Source of the DNA: Sneathiellales bacterium
GTDB lineage: Bacteria > Pseudomonadota > Alphaproteobacteria > JANQFL01
Assembly (NCBI GenBank): GCA_028277845.1
Contig: JANQFL010000024.1
Span: forward strand, 120,443 to 184,442
Length of the DNA stretch: 64,000 bases
Reading direction: 5' to 3'
The position numbers and the translations under genes were made by a program. The notes beneath the pieces are model-generated. The model was given only the letters and a program-made list of their open reading frames with translations, did no database searches and was not told the origin of the DNA. How positions within the stretch are numbered: the first letter of the stretch is position 1; the number at the start of each line of letters is the position of its first letter. Below are positions 28,382 through 37,110 of the stretch, piece by piece.

Positions 28382-28867
28382 GCGGCTATACTCCGCAACG
28401 GACTTTCCCACCGGCGCGAACAACAGGGGGTAGTCCGCTATGTTCTTTCGAAGCCCTGTGACGCCGGTTTTCAACCCGTCAAACAGGCCAGTACGACTCG
28501 GTAAACGGTACCGGTGGCCACGACGGGGAGCCTGTGCACGTCACGCCCGTTCACTCAATACGGGCTGGCTTCAGAGTTTCTCCCAAATCCGCTCTGTTTT
28601 AAGCGCCGTTGCATGGTCCGCGGAATCACTGTCCTTTCCGATCCGGGGTGCCATCCAACCCGCCGTCCCGGACACTGCATGCCAGGGAACCAACTGCGGA
28701 TGTTCGCTGTCGAATTATTTACATAGTGAATCGAAAATTCCAAACGGAAATTCACCGACATAGAGAATTCTTGGAATAAATGTAGCTGATGCGTCGATCA
28801 CTCGTGTTATGTATATTTGGTGCTGCCGCTCCATTGGTCCACCAGATATACTGCGTCTAGCCGCCGA
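28382..28867. other. 486-bp divergent intergenic region, rne / amidase
   Basis: This region should hold the rne leader and promoter and the amidase promoter. It is AT-richer than its flanks around 28700-28800. I see several partial promoter-like hexamers but no pair with good spacing that I would defend, and no small gene or riboswitch motif that I recognise. Confidence 0.6.
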
Positions 28868-30058
28868 ATGCACGTGTGTTTCCGACATATATTTCTTGTT
28901 TTGGTATGGCTTTGCGGATTGGCGGCCTCTGCGATGGCGCAGCCGGAGGTGCATGGGGCCCGAATCGGGGAACATGGAACTCGGACCCGATTCGTCATCG
29001 ATATTTCCGAAGCACCCAAATACAGCATCTTTTTACTCGCCAATCCCTACCGGGTCGTCATCGATTTTCCCAAACTGCGGTGGAACCTGCCGGCCAACGC
29101 GGGACAGAAAAGCGATGGTGCGATCGGTGGATTTCGGTTTGGTCAATTCAAGCCGCAGACGTCTCGGGTCGTTCTCGACCTCAAGGCACCGGCGGTCATC
29201 GAAAAGGTCTTCGTTCTGGACCCCAAGGAGGGATATCCCTACCGTTTCGTCCTGGATCTGCGCACCAGGGAGCGGTCGGCGTTTCTGAACGCCATGAACA
29301 CTTGGCGTCCGCCAACGCCCAAGGTCACCGCAAAACCCAAAGTCGTGCCCCTGTTGAAGCCGAAAAGTGTCGGTGAGCGCAAGGTTGTGGTGATCGACCC
29401 GGGTCATGGCGGGGTCGATCCCGGCGCCATCAGTGTCAGTGGATTGCGTGAAAAGGACCTCACGTTGACCATGGCGCGGGAGCTAAAAAAGGCGATGGAG
29501 AAGGCCGGGCGGTACAAGGTTCTGCTGACACGCAATTCGGACACCTTCATTCGGCTGCGCGACAGAGTCGAATTTGCCAGGGAATCGCACGCCGATTTGT
29601 TTCTGTCGTTGCACGCCGATTCGATCCGTAACCGGAAAGTCCGCGGCGCGACCGTCTACACCCTGTCGGAGCGAGCCTCGGACAAGGAAGCCGCCGAACT
29701 GGCGGAACACGAAAATAAATCCGATATCATTGCCGGCGTGGATTTGACCGGCGAGAGCGACGAGGTCACGACGATCCTGATCGATCTGGCGCAGCGCGAA
29801 ACCATGAATTTCTCCGCCCAGTTCGCGCAATTGCTGGTTCCGGAACTGTCGAAACGGATGCGGGTACGGACCAAACCGCACAGATTTGCCGGATTCGTTG
29901 TCTTGAAAGCGCCGGATGTCCCGTCCGTTCTCGTCGAAATGGGATACTTGTCCAACCGGTATGACGAAAGGCTCATTTCGGCCCCGTCGGGCAGGGCCAA
30001 GCTTGTCGGCGCGATTATCAAAGCGATCGACCGGTATTTCGGTGACCGGAAAACGTAA
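28868..30058 (+). CDS. N-acetylmuramoyl-L-alanine amidase (AmiC-like)
   Basis: This periplasmic zinc amidase cuts the bond between MurNAc and the stem peptide, splitting septal peptidoglycan. From ATG 28868 it has 396 residues: a signal peptide (FLVLVWLCGLAASAMAQ), an AMIN domain at about 28-120 that targets peptidoglycan or the septum, and an Amidase_3 domain at about 170-390. Zinc ligands are visible in IDPGHGGVDPG, EKDLTLTMA and LFLSLHADS, with the catalytic Glu in SVLVEMGYLSN. It precedes mrcA in the conserved rne-amidase-PBP1A-prfB cluster. Confidence 0.95.
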   Translation: MHVCFRHIFLVLVWLCGLAASAMAQPEVHGARIGEHGTRTRFVIDISEAPKYSIFLLANPYRVVIDFPKLRWNLPANAGQKSDGAIGGFRFGQFKPQTSRVVLDLKAPAVIEKVFVLDPKEGYPYRFVLDLRTRERSAFLNAMNTWRPPTPKVTAKPKVVPLLKPKSVGERKVVVIDPGHGGVDPGAISVSGLREKDLTLTMARELKKAMEKAGRYKVLLTRNSDTFIRLRDRVEFARESHADLFLSLHADSIRNRKVRGATVYTLSERASDKEAAELAEHENKSDIIAGVDLTGESDEVTTILIDLAQRETMNFSAQFAQLLVPELSKRMRVRTKPHRFAGFVVLKAPDVPSVLVEMGYLSNRYDERLISAPSGRAKLVGAIIKAIDRYFGDRKT

Positions 30059-30093
30059 TTTCTGCCACGCGAAGGCCACATTTGGCGGCTAGA

Positions 30094-30132
30094 CACACGC
30101 GTGTGATACCCCTTGTGACGCTAAATGGGGTA
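30094..30132. other. Palindromes upstream of the PBP1A gene
   Basis: CACACGCGTGTG (30094-30105) is a perfect 12-bp palindrome. Immediately after it, TACCCC (30107-30112) and GGGGTA (30127-30132) form a 6-bp dyad with a 14-nt loop. They lie in the 190-bp gap between the amidase and PBP1A genes. Function is unknown; a regulator site or a weak transcript hairpin are both possible. Confidence 0.3.
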
Positions 30133-30248
30133 CAGTGGCTTTCCGATAAGTGACATTCCCGTGAATTCAACGGCATTACACGATTTTTCTGTGAATACAT
30201 GTTAGCTTTTTTATATAACTCATTGAAATATTTTAAGAACGACTGTAG

Positions 30249-32684
30249 ATGATTCGTTTTCTTGGCAGCCTGTTTGCGGTTTTGATTCTTCTGGCGCTCG
30301 GCGGTGCCGGCGGACTGCTGTTTGTCTTTTGGAAATTCGGCAGCGATTTGCCCGACTACCAGCAACTGGCGAACTACCAGCCGAAGGTCGTCACCCGAAT
30401 TCACGCGGCAGACGGCCGCCTGATGGCCGAATACGCCAAGGAAAAACGGCTGTTCGTTCCTGTCGACGCCATGCCGAAACAGTTGATCAATGCCTTTTTG
30501 TCGGCGGAGGATCAAAACTTCTATCAGCATCCGGGTATCGATTTCACCGGCGTCATGCGGGCGGTGCTGATCAACTTGCGTAACCTGGGCAGCGATCGGC
30601 GTATGGTCGGCGCCTCGACCATTACGCAACAGGTTGCCAAAAATTTCCTGTTGACCAACGAGGTTTCCTTCGACCGGAAAATCAAGGAAGCCATCCTCTC
30701 GTTTCGCATCGAGCACGCCTTCACGAAGAAACAGATACTCGAGTTGTATCTGAACGAGATTTACCTCGGCTACGGCTCCTACGGGGTTGCCGCCGCGGCG
30801 CTCAACTACTTCGACAAATCGCTCGATGAACTGACCATTCACGAGATGGCCTATTTGGCCGCCTTGCCGAAGGCTCCCAACAACTATCATCCCGTTCGGA
30901 AAACCAAGGCCGCCGTCGCTCGGCGCAACTGGGTTGTCGACCGCATGGTCGAGGACAAGCACTTGACCGAGGGGGACGGTGAAGCCGCGAAACGCGCGGT
31001 GTTGCGCGTCGCCAATCGGGCGCAAACCGAATTCGTCAACGCCACGTGGTTTACCGAAGAAGTGCGGCGGCAGTTGCTCGAGCAATATGGCGAAAACGGC
31101 CTCTACGAAGGCGGACTGAGTGTCCGCACAACCATGTCGCCGCACCTGCAGGACTTGGCGCAGAAGGTCTTGCGCGACGGTCTGATGGCCTACGACCGCC
31201 GTCATGGTTGGCGGGGTCCCTTGGGCCGGGTTCCGCCCGAACAGAACTGGGCGAGCACGCTGAGCGCGTTCGAACGTCCACCGGCATTGTTAGATACCTG
31301 GGACGTCGCCGTTGTCCTGGAAGTTGGCAAGAAGTCCGTGCAAATCGGGCTCTCCGGCGGCGTGACCGGCCGTATTCCGTTCAAGGGGCTGGCTTGGGCC
31401 CGGCCATGGAAGGAAAAGCAGCGGGTCGGACCCAAAGTTCGCCGCGCCGGCGATGTCTTGGCCGTCGGCGACATTGTGGCCGTTGAAGCCATGACGACGG
31501 AGTCCAGCGAAGGCGGCGGGGCGGTGTCCGGTGACTATCACCTCCGTCAGGTGCCCGATGTCAACGGCTCCGTCGTTGCATTGGATCCGCATACGGGGCG
31601 CGTCAAAGCCTTGGTCGGCGGTTGGAACGCCGAGGCCAGCGAGTTCAATCGTGCCGTTCAGGCCATGCGCCAGCCCGGCTCGGCGTTCAAACCCTTCGTT
31701 TACGCCGCGGCACTCGATAGCGGTTTTACGCCGTCTTCCTTGGTGCTGGACGCACCGTTCGTCATTGACCAGGGGGCCGGGTTGGGCAAATGGAAACCGG
31801 CGAACTACACCAAGAAGTTCTACGGGCCCAGTACCCTGCGACTGGGCATCGAGAAGTCGCGCAACCTGATGACCGTGCGCCTGGCGCAGTATATCGGCAT
31901 GGAGGCGGTGGCCGACGCCGCGCGGCGTTTTGGTGTCGTCGACGACATGCCGCGGATCCTGTCCATGTCCTTAGGCGCCGGCGAAACGACACTGCTGCGA
32001 ATCACCACCGGCTACGCCATGATGGTCAACGGCGGCAAATGGATCGCGCCGTCACTGGTGGATCGCATCCAGGATCGCCGCGGTAAAACCGTATTCCGGC
32101 ACGACAAACGGGATTGCCCGCAATGCTTGCCGACGGCTTGGGCGAGCCAGGACATGCCGCAACTGCCCGACGACCGCCCGAAAGTGATCGATCCGCGCGT
32201 GGCCTATCAAGTCGTCTCCATGCTGCAAGGTGTGGTGGAGCGGGGGACCGGCGTTCGCATCAAGAAAGTCGGCAAACCCTTGGCAGGAAAGACCGGGACG
32301 ACAAACAAAAGCTTCGACGCCTGGTTCATCGGGTTTTCGCCCGACCTGGCGGTCGGCGTATATGTTGGGTTCGATTCGCCGAAAACCCTGGGCCGGCGGG
32401 AGCAGGGCGCCAGCGTCGCCGTTCCCATATTCCGTGATTTCATGGCGGGCGCGCTCGAAACCACGCCATCCATTCCGTTCCGCATTCCGCCCGGCGTGCG
32501 GTTGGTTCGCGTGGATCCGCGCAGCGGCGTCCCCGCGCCACCCGGTGCACGCAAGTACATTCTGGAAGCTTTTTTGCCGGGCACGGAACCCACCAACAAG
32601 CGCCAGGTGCTGGACGGATCGCAGGGTGGCAGTACGACCGCGTCGGGAGACACGCCGCAGTCCGGTACCGGCGGTCTCTATTGA
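30249..32684 (+). CDS. mrcA: Penicillin-binding protein 1A
   Basis: This bifunctional class A PBP polymerises and cross-links peptidoglycan. It has 811 residues with an N-terminal membrane anchor (about 5-27). The GT51 transglycosylase domain includes the catalytic-Glu motif AEDQNFYQHPGID and GASTITQQVAKNFLL. An OB-like insert lies near 320-420. The transpeptidase domain has SxxK in QPGSAFKPFVYA, SxN in EKSRNLMTVRLAQ and KTG in LAGKTGTTNKSFDAWFIG. The C-terminal tail is Gly/Ser/Thr rich. The gene follows the amidase by 190 bp. Confidence 0.97.
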   Translation: MIRFLGSLFAVLILLALGGAGGLLFVFWKFGSDLPDYQQLANYQPKVVTRIHAADGRLMAEYAKEKRLFVPVDAMPKQLINAFLSAEDQNFYQHPGIDFTGVMRAVLINLRNLGSDRRMVGASTITQQVAKNFLLTNEVSFDRKIKEAILSFRIEHAFTKKQILELYLNEIYLGYGSYGVAAAALNYFDKSLDELTIHEMAYLAALPKAPNNYHPVRKTKAAVARRNWVVDRMVEDKHLTEGDGEAAKRAVLRVANRAQTEFVNATWFTEEVRRQLLEQYGENGLYEGGLSVRTTMSPHLQDLAQKVLRDGLMAYDRRHGWRGPLGRVPPEQNWASTLSAFERPPALLDTWDVAVVLEVGKKSVQIGLSGGVTGRIPFKGLAWARPWKEKQRVGPKVRRAGDVLAVGDIVAVEAMTTESSEGGGAVSGDYHLRQVPDVNGSVVALDPHTGRVKALVGGWNAEASEFNRAVQAMRQPGSAFKPFVYAAALDSGFTPSSLVLDAPFVIDQGAGLGKWKPANYTKKFYGPSTLRLGIEKSRNLMTVRLAQYIGMEAVADAARRFGVVDDMPRILSMSLGAGETTLLRITTGYAMMVNGGKWIAPSLVDRIQDRRGKTVFRHDKRDCPQCLPTAWASQDMPQLPDDRPKVIDPRVAYQVVSMLQGVVERGTGVRIKKVGKPLAGKTGTTNKSFDAWFIGFSPDLAVGVYVGFDSPKTLGRREQGASVAVPIFRDFMAGALETTPSIPFRIPPGVRLVRVDPRSGVPAPPGARKYILEAFLPGTEPTNKRQVLDGSQGGSTTASGDTPQSGTGGLY

Positions 32685-32769
32685 CAAGAGGCGATCTATC
32701 CCTATCAAGGAGCCGAAGTAACGTTGTCCGCCTGTGATGCGGAGATATTTGTTGATTGGGAGTACCGCC

Positions 32770-33898
32770 GTGCGCGCCGAAGCACAAACACTTGCCGATG
32801 AAATCAAGCAGTCCCTGGCGCTGCTGAGGAGGCATCTTTGACTGGGATTCAGCTGTCAGGCGTTTGGACGAGCTGAACGCGGTCGTCGAAGACCCCACGC
32901 TTTGGGACAATCCCGACAAAGCTCAGAAACTGATGCGCGAGCGTACCCGGCTCGACGGGTCCATATCGGCGTACCGCGAGCTCGAGCAGGAGCTCGCGGA
33001 CAATGTCGAACTCATCGAGATGGGCGAAGCGGAAGGTGACGACGACATCGTCAACGAAGCCGAGGCTGCCCTGCGAAAGATCCGCGACATCGCAGTCGTC
33101 AAGGAACGGGAAAGCCTGTTGTCGGGCGAGGCCGACGGCAATGACTCTTTCCTGGAGGTGCATGCCGGCGCCGGTGGTACGGAAAGCCAGGACTGGACCC
33201 AGATGCTCGTACGTATGTACGTGCGCTGGGCGGAGCAGGCGGGCTACAGGGTGGACTGGATCGAGGAAAGCCCGGGCGAGGAAGCCGGCCTGAAATCCGC
33301 CACCATCCAGATCAAGGGCGAGAATGCCTATGGCTGGCTGAAAACCGAATCGGGCGTGCATCGCCTGGTCCGGATTTCGCCGTTCGACAGCCAGGCCCGC
33401 CGCCACACCAGTTTCGCCAGCGTCGGCGCCTATCCGGTCATCGACGAAGATATCGAAGTCGACATCGACGACAAGGACCTGCGTATCGACACGTATCGGG
33501 CGTCAGGCGCCGGCGGACAGCACGTCAATCGAACCGATAGCGCGGTGCGGATCACCCACGAGCCCACCGGGATTGTGGTGCAGTGTCAGAACGACCGGTC
33601 GCAGCACAAGAACCGCGCCTCGGCCATGAGCATGCTCAAAGCCCGCCTGTACGAACTGGAATTGCAGAAACGCGAAGAGGAAAAACAGGCGCTACACGAT
33701 GCCAAGAGTGACATCGGGTGGGGCCATCAAATCCGCTCGTACGTGTTGCAGCCCTATCAAATGGTCAAGGATCTGCGGACCGGGGTGGAAAAGGGCAATG
33801 CCCAGGGCGTTCTGGATGGAGACCTGGACGACTTCATGGCCGCCGCCCTTGCAGCGCGGTTGGAAGGCGGTTCAGTCGAGGTAGAGGACTTGGATTAA
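32770..33898 (+). CDS. prfB: Peptide chain release factor 2, made by programmed +1 frameshift
   Basis: RF2 releases peptides at UGA and UAA. The protein is encoded in two frames: from GTG 32770 (reading [19 protein letters not shown]) to an in-frame TGA at 32839-32841, then +1 to the frame ending at 33898, about 375 residues in total. The N-terminus before the shift matches alphaproteobacterial RF2. Domain II carries the anticodon-like SPF tripeptide ([15 protein letters not shown]), and [15 protein letters not shown] holds the GGQ catalytic loop. An annotation that starts only at 32864 loses the N-terminal helix. An in-frame ATG at 32737 is an alternative start. Confidence 0.96.
32827..32842 (+). 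promoter_or_regulatory. prfB +1 programmed frameshift signal
   Basis: AGGAGG CAT CTT TGA C: a Shine-Dalgarno-like AGGAGG lies three bases before the CTT slippery codon, followed by in-frame TGA then C. The arrangement and spacing equal those of E. coli prfB. Low RF2 stalls the ribosome at TGA and favours slipping into +1, an autoregulatory loop. Confidence 0.95.
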
Positions 33899-33973
33899 CG
33901 CCCGGAGCGGGACTATCCTATTTGAACGAATGGCCTTCAAAGGCCGACCGGCTCGGATACGGTAAAGTCGAGA

Positions 33974-34060
33974 CTACGCGATCAGCATGCCGCCGATGCC
34001 CATTGCCCACAGGCTCATGCCTACGATCCAGGTCCAGATCAGGGCTTGTCGGGTAGTCAT
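33974..34060 (-). CDS. 28-residue predicted membrane miniprotein
   Basis: A short frame from ATG 34060 to TAG 33974 encodes 28 residues: a basic start (MTTRQ) and then an almost entirely hydrophobic single helix rich in Trp, Met, Ile and Gly (ALIWTWIVGMSLWAMGIGG). A clear ribosome site GGAGACC lies at 34071-34065, four bases before the ATG. It stands alone between prfB and the acyltransferase gene, on the opposite strand. I do not recognise a family. The good ribosome site and coherent transmembrane composition support a real gene; length alone does not. A terminator for it was not seen. Confidence 0.6.
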   Translation of the reverse strand: MTTRQALIWTWIVGMSLWAMGIGGMLIA

Positions 34061-34375
34061 TTTCGGTCTCCAGTGTTGCGTCGGGTCAGGGTCTTCCTGT
34101 TACCCTGTACATAAGATCGATCGGTCGAAACGGTAGTGATCCCGGTCACACAAATACGTGATTCTACGTACACCGCGACCAGATCGCATTTTTTGTCTGA
34201 ATACTGGGAAAAATGTGGCCGGATTTTTGGTGTTTGGACGGCGTGGCTGCCGTGTTCCCACCGGAAACGGCGGCAAAATGAAGCGATTCCGCGGCTCGCA
34301 TTGTGCTATCGTTACGCGATTGGGGGTCCGAGACTTGAACACCTTTCCGTTGATCACACCGCAAAGCATGATCCG
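34061..34375. other. 315-bp region upstream of the acyltransferase start
   Basis: The open frame of the acyltransferase extends back through this stretch to 34136, but the translated extension does not look like the family and is rich in Cys, Trp and His residues. It probably holds the acyltransferase promoter/leader and, on the other strand, the promoter of the miniprotein gene. I see no convincing promoter pair. Confidence 0.4.
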
Positions 34376-35914
34376 GTGACGGCGATATCCGTTCCCTTAT
34401 GGCTATTGGTTGCGCTGGCCGTACTGGCAGCCATTTCCCTTCTGGATCGATTGTTGCTGCCCAGCGTACGTTGGTTTTTCCGCCGCCGCGTCAATCGGGT
34501 CGTCGACGAGATCAACACGCGGCTGGATCTCAAAATACAACCCCTCAAGCTCACCAAGCGTGAAGTCCTGATCGACCGCCTGACATTCGATCCCCAGGTG
34601 CTCGAAGCCGTGGACGGGCAAATGCGGGAGCAAGGTTTGCCGCGTGAGGTGGTCATGGAGGAGGTCAAGAAATACGCGCGCGAAATCGTGCCGGCATTTA
34701 ACGCCTACCTGTACTTCCGTGTTGGTACCTGGCTCGCCCGGCGGCTCAGTACATTGCTCTACCGGGTCCGGGTGGGCGTCAAGAACGGCGCGTCGGGAAC
34801 AACGCTGTCGGATGTGGATTCGAATGCCACGGTGGTCTTCGTCATGAACCACCGCAGCAATATGGATTATGTGCTGGTCGCGTACCTGGCGGCCACGAGT
34901 ACGGCCTTGAGTTACGCCGTCGGAGAATGGGCCCGGGTATGGCCGTTACAGGCCCTGATCCGGTCCCTGGGCGCCTATTTCATCCGGCGCAATTCGAAGA
35001 ACCCATTGTATCGCAAGGTGCTTGAACGGTACGTCGCCATGGCAACCAAGGCCGGCGTCACCCAGGCCGTCTATCCCGAGGGTGGGTTGAGCCGGGACGG
35101 CAAGATCCGGCCGCCGCGTCTCGGACTGTTGTCATACATGGTGAAAGGCTTCGAACCCCAAGATGAACGGGATCTGGTCTTCATTCCCGTTGGGCTCAAC
35201 TACGATCGCGTGCTTGAGGACCGCAGCCTGCTGATCGACAAGAAAAAAGACGATACACCGCGCGGCACGTGGTTCGCCGTTCGGACCACCCTGTCTTTCA
35301 TTGGGCATCAAGTGGCGTTGATGCTGCGTGGCAAGTGGTTCCGCTTTGGCTATGCCTGCGTCAATTTCGGTGAACCCGTTTCGATGCGCGCCTATCTGAA
35401 GACCATGGATGTCAATCCTCAGGCGCTGACCGACGAGGAGTATCGGGACTTCGTCGAACGACTGGGCGAGACCTTGCTTGACCGGGTCGGAGCCGTGGTT
35501 CCGATCCTGCCCGTGTCCCTTGTGTCCACCGTTGTCCTGCAGGACGGCGAAGGCCTGAGCGAGTTCGAGATCAAGGTCCGGTCCCACGCGCTGCTCGAGG
35601 ATCTGGAGAAAAAGGGCGCCAAGCTCTATGTTCCCAGGTCGGATCGCGAATACGCGATCACGGTTGGCCTGCGGATGCTGATGTTGCGTAAGGCGGTAAC
35701 CGTCCAGGACGGACTTCATCGTGCGGTTGCCGAAAATGCCGGGCTGTTGAAATACTACGCCAATGCGATCGTTCATCTGATCGATGGCGGCAATGATTGG
35801 AACCATGTCGCGGAGGGGGCGGCGCCACGAGTCGTCAGTGGAGCCACTCAACGAAGCGGGTTTGCCGTGACCGACACCGCGACAAGTCTGTCGGCACAGA
35901 TCGGCGATGAATAA
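34376..35914 (+). CDS. PlsB-like glycerol-3-phosphate acyltransferase family protein
   Basis: This membrane-associated acyltransferase is related to PlsB, which acylates glycerol-3-phosphate at position 1 using acyl-CoA or acyl-ACP. From GTG 34376 it has 512 residues, shorter than the roughly 800 of E. coli PlsB. A hydrophobic segment at 5-25 is followed by a soluble N-terminal helical region. The acyltransferase block has HX4D (H159-D164, NHRSNMDYVL), the substrate region IRSLGAYFIRRNSKNPLYRKVL, and YPEGGLSRDGKIRPPRLG with the conserved Glu-Gly. VFIPVGLNYDRVLED is the last motif. The start is uncertain because the ribosome site is poor; ATG 34136 is the upstream limit. It overlaps the next gene by 8 bp. 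Confidence 0.8.
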   Translation: MTAISVPLWLLVALAVLAAISLLDRLLLPSVRWFFRRRVNRVVDEINTRLDLKIQPLKLTKREVLIDRLTFDPQVLEAVDGQMREQGLPREVVMEEVKKYAREIVPAFNAYLYFRVGTWLARRLSTLLYRVRVGVKNGASGTTLSDVDSNATVVFVMNHRSNMDYVLVAYLAATSTALSYAVGEWARVWPLQALIRSLGAYFIRRNSKNPLYRKVLERYVAMATKAGVTQAVYPEGGLSRDGKIRPPRLGLLSYMVKGFEPQDERDLVFIPVGLNYDRVLEDRSLLIDKKKDDTPRGTWFAVRTTLSFIGHQVALMLRGKWFRFGYACVNFGEPVSMRAYLKTMDVNPQALTDEEYRDFVERLGETLLDRVGAVVPILPVSLVSTVVLQDGEGLSEFEIKVRSHALLEDLEKKGAKLYVPRSDREYAITVGLRMLMLRKAVTVQDGLHRAVAENAGLLKYYANAIVHLIDGGNDWNHVAEGAAPRVVSGATQRSGFAVTDTATSLSAQIGDE

Positions 35915-36599
35915 ACCTTTGCATTCCCTATCGAAACCGCCGGTCATTCTGTTGCATGGGTTGGGACGTACCCATCGCAGCATGCGCCGCATGGCAAAGT
36001 ATCTGGACGCTGAAGGATTTGATTGCGCGTGCTGGGATTATCCGAGCCGGCAACATCGTTTGGCCGCCCTTGCCGAGCATGTTCGCGAACGCCTAAAAAA
36101 ATGGTCGGCCGAAAAGCAAATCGACGTACCAATCAACTTCGTCACCCATTCCCTCGGTGCCCTGGTGCTGCGCGGCGCGTTGGCGGAACCGCCACCGGTC
36201 CACATCAATCGTATCGTCATGATCGCCCCGCCCAATCAGGGCGCTGGATTGGCCGTTCGTTTCGGCGGGACATCCTGGGCCCGGATGGTATTCGGGGCAC
36301 CCATGGAAGACCTGAAGGAAGGCGCGGGCGGTCTTGCCTGGCTGGGTGTGCCCGAGGCGGATATCGGAGTGATTGCCGGAGAACGGTCGTTTCACCCCGT
36401 CAATCCGCTGTCCTGGGCCAATCTGATGGTTTCCGGCGACTTGGCACACGATGGGACCGTCGAGGTGTCCAACACCAAACTGCCGGGCATGAAGGATTTT
36501 CTGGTCGCGGATGTCCACCACACCTTCATCTGCGACGACCCGGTGGTGCAGTCGCAGACGAGAGCTTTCTTGAAAACCGGCCGGTTCGAGCGGAACTGA
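35907..36599 (+). CDS. Lipase-like alpha/beta hydrolase
   Basis: This 230-residue alpha/beta hydrolase has the oxyanion-hole motif PPVILLHGLGRTHRSM near the N-terminus and the nucleophile elbow NFVTHSLGALVLRG (serine in THSLG), as in the triacylglycerol lipase/esterase EstA group. NRIVMIAPPNQGAGLA and a late His in VADVHHTFICDD complete a plausible triad. There is no signal peptide. Its ATG overlaps the acyltransferase stop by 8 bp, so a lipid-linked role is likely but not proven. It ends 4 bp from the convergent bactofilin stop. Confidence 0.82.
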   Translation: MNKPLHSLSKPPVILLHGLGRTHRSMRRMAKYLDAEGFDCACWDYPSRQHRLAALAEHVRERLKKWSAEKQIDVPINFVTHSLGALVLRGALAEPPPVHINRIVMIAPPNQGAGLAVRFGGTSWARMVFGAPMEDLKEGAGGLAWLGVPEADIGVIAGERSFHPVNPLSWANLMVSGDLAHDGTVEVSNTKLPGMKDFLVADVHHTFICDDPVVQSQTRAFLKTGRFERN

Positions 36600-36603
36600 T
36601 TGT

Positions 36604-37110
36604 CTAGGCCGACGCGGCCTTCTTCACCGGTTCGCCGGACTGGGGCTTGCCGTGATCGCCGCTGCTCGGCTGTTGTGTCTTGGCAGCAGTGATCGGTGTC
36701 GCCGCGGTTTCTTGTTTGCCGGGCTCGGCTTTTTCTCCGCGTGGGTTGGACGTGTGCTTGCACAGCCCGTCAAGCTGGGCACCCGATTCGATCGACAGAA
36801 CCTCGTGCCAGATATCGCCCGACACCTTGGCACTTTTCGCGAGCTGCACCGAACGCGCCTTGATACGGCCTTCCACTTCGCCGCGGATCTGCACATCGTC
36901 GGCGGTGATCTCGCCGGATATACGGGATTTCTCGCCCACGGTCAGGCGGCCGCACGTGACGTCGCCGTTGACCACGCCGTCAACCTGAACCTCGCCTTCG
37001 GTGGTCAGATTGCCGTCGATCGTCAGATTGGCGCTGATCAGGGACGGGGTCGAACTCACGGCACTGCTCGCCGGTGCGGACTTTGTCGGGGTATTAGTCT
37101 TTGAAAACAT
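36604..37110 (-). CDS. Bactofilin (polymer-forming cytoskeletal protein)
   Basis: Bactofilins assemble into non-polar filaments that position peptidoglycan enzymes and set cell shape. From ATG 37110 the protein has 168 residues. A Ser/Thr/Pro-rich N-terminal tail is followed by the beta-helix core at about 25-125 (ISANLTIDGNLTTEGEVQVDGVVNGDV, GEITADDVQIRGEVEGRI, AKSAKVSGDIWHEVLSIE) with the repeating short strands typical of DUF583. The C-terminal tail is disordered and Pro/Lys/Gln rich. Its start lies inside the last codons of the M23 peptidase gene (17-bp overlap), so the two are translationally coupled. Confidence 0.93.
   Translation of the reverse strand: MFSKTNTPTKSAPASSAVSSTPSLISANLTIDGNLTTEGEVQVDGVVNGDVTCGRLTVGEKSRISGEITADDVQIRGEVEGRIKARSVQLAKSAKVSGDIWHEVLSIESGAQLDGLCKHTSNPRGEKAEPGKQETAATPITAAKTQQPSSGDHGKPQSGEPVKKAASA

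Noticed and set aside
33900..33950. GGCCT/AGGCC hairpin after prfB as a terminator
   Set aside because: The stem is only about five pairs and is not followed by a T-run, so it was not called a terminator.
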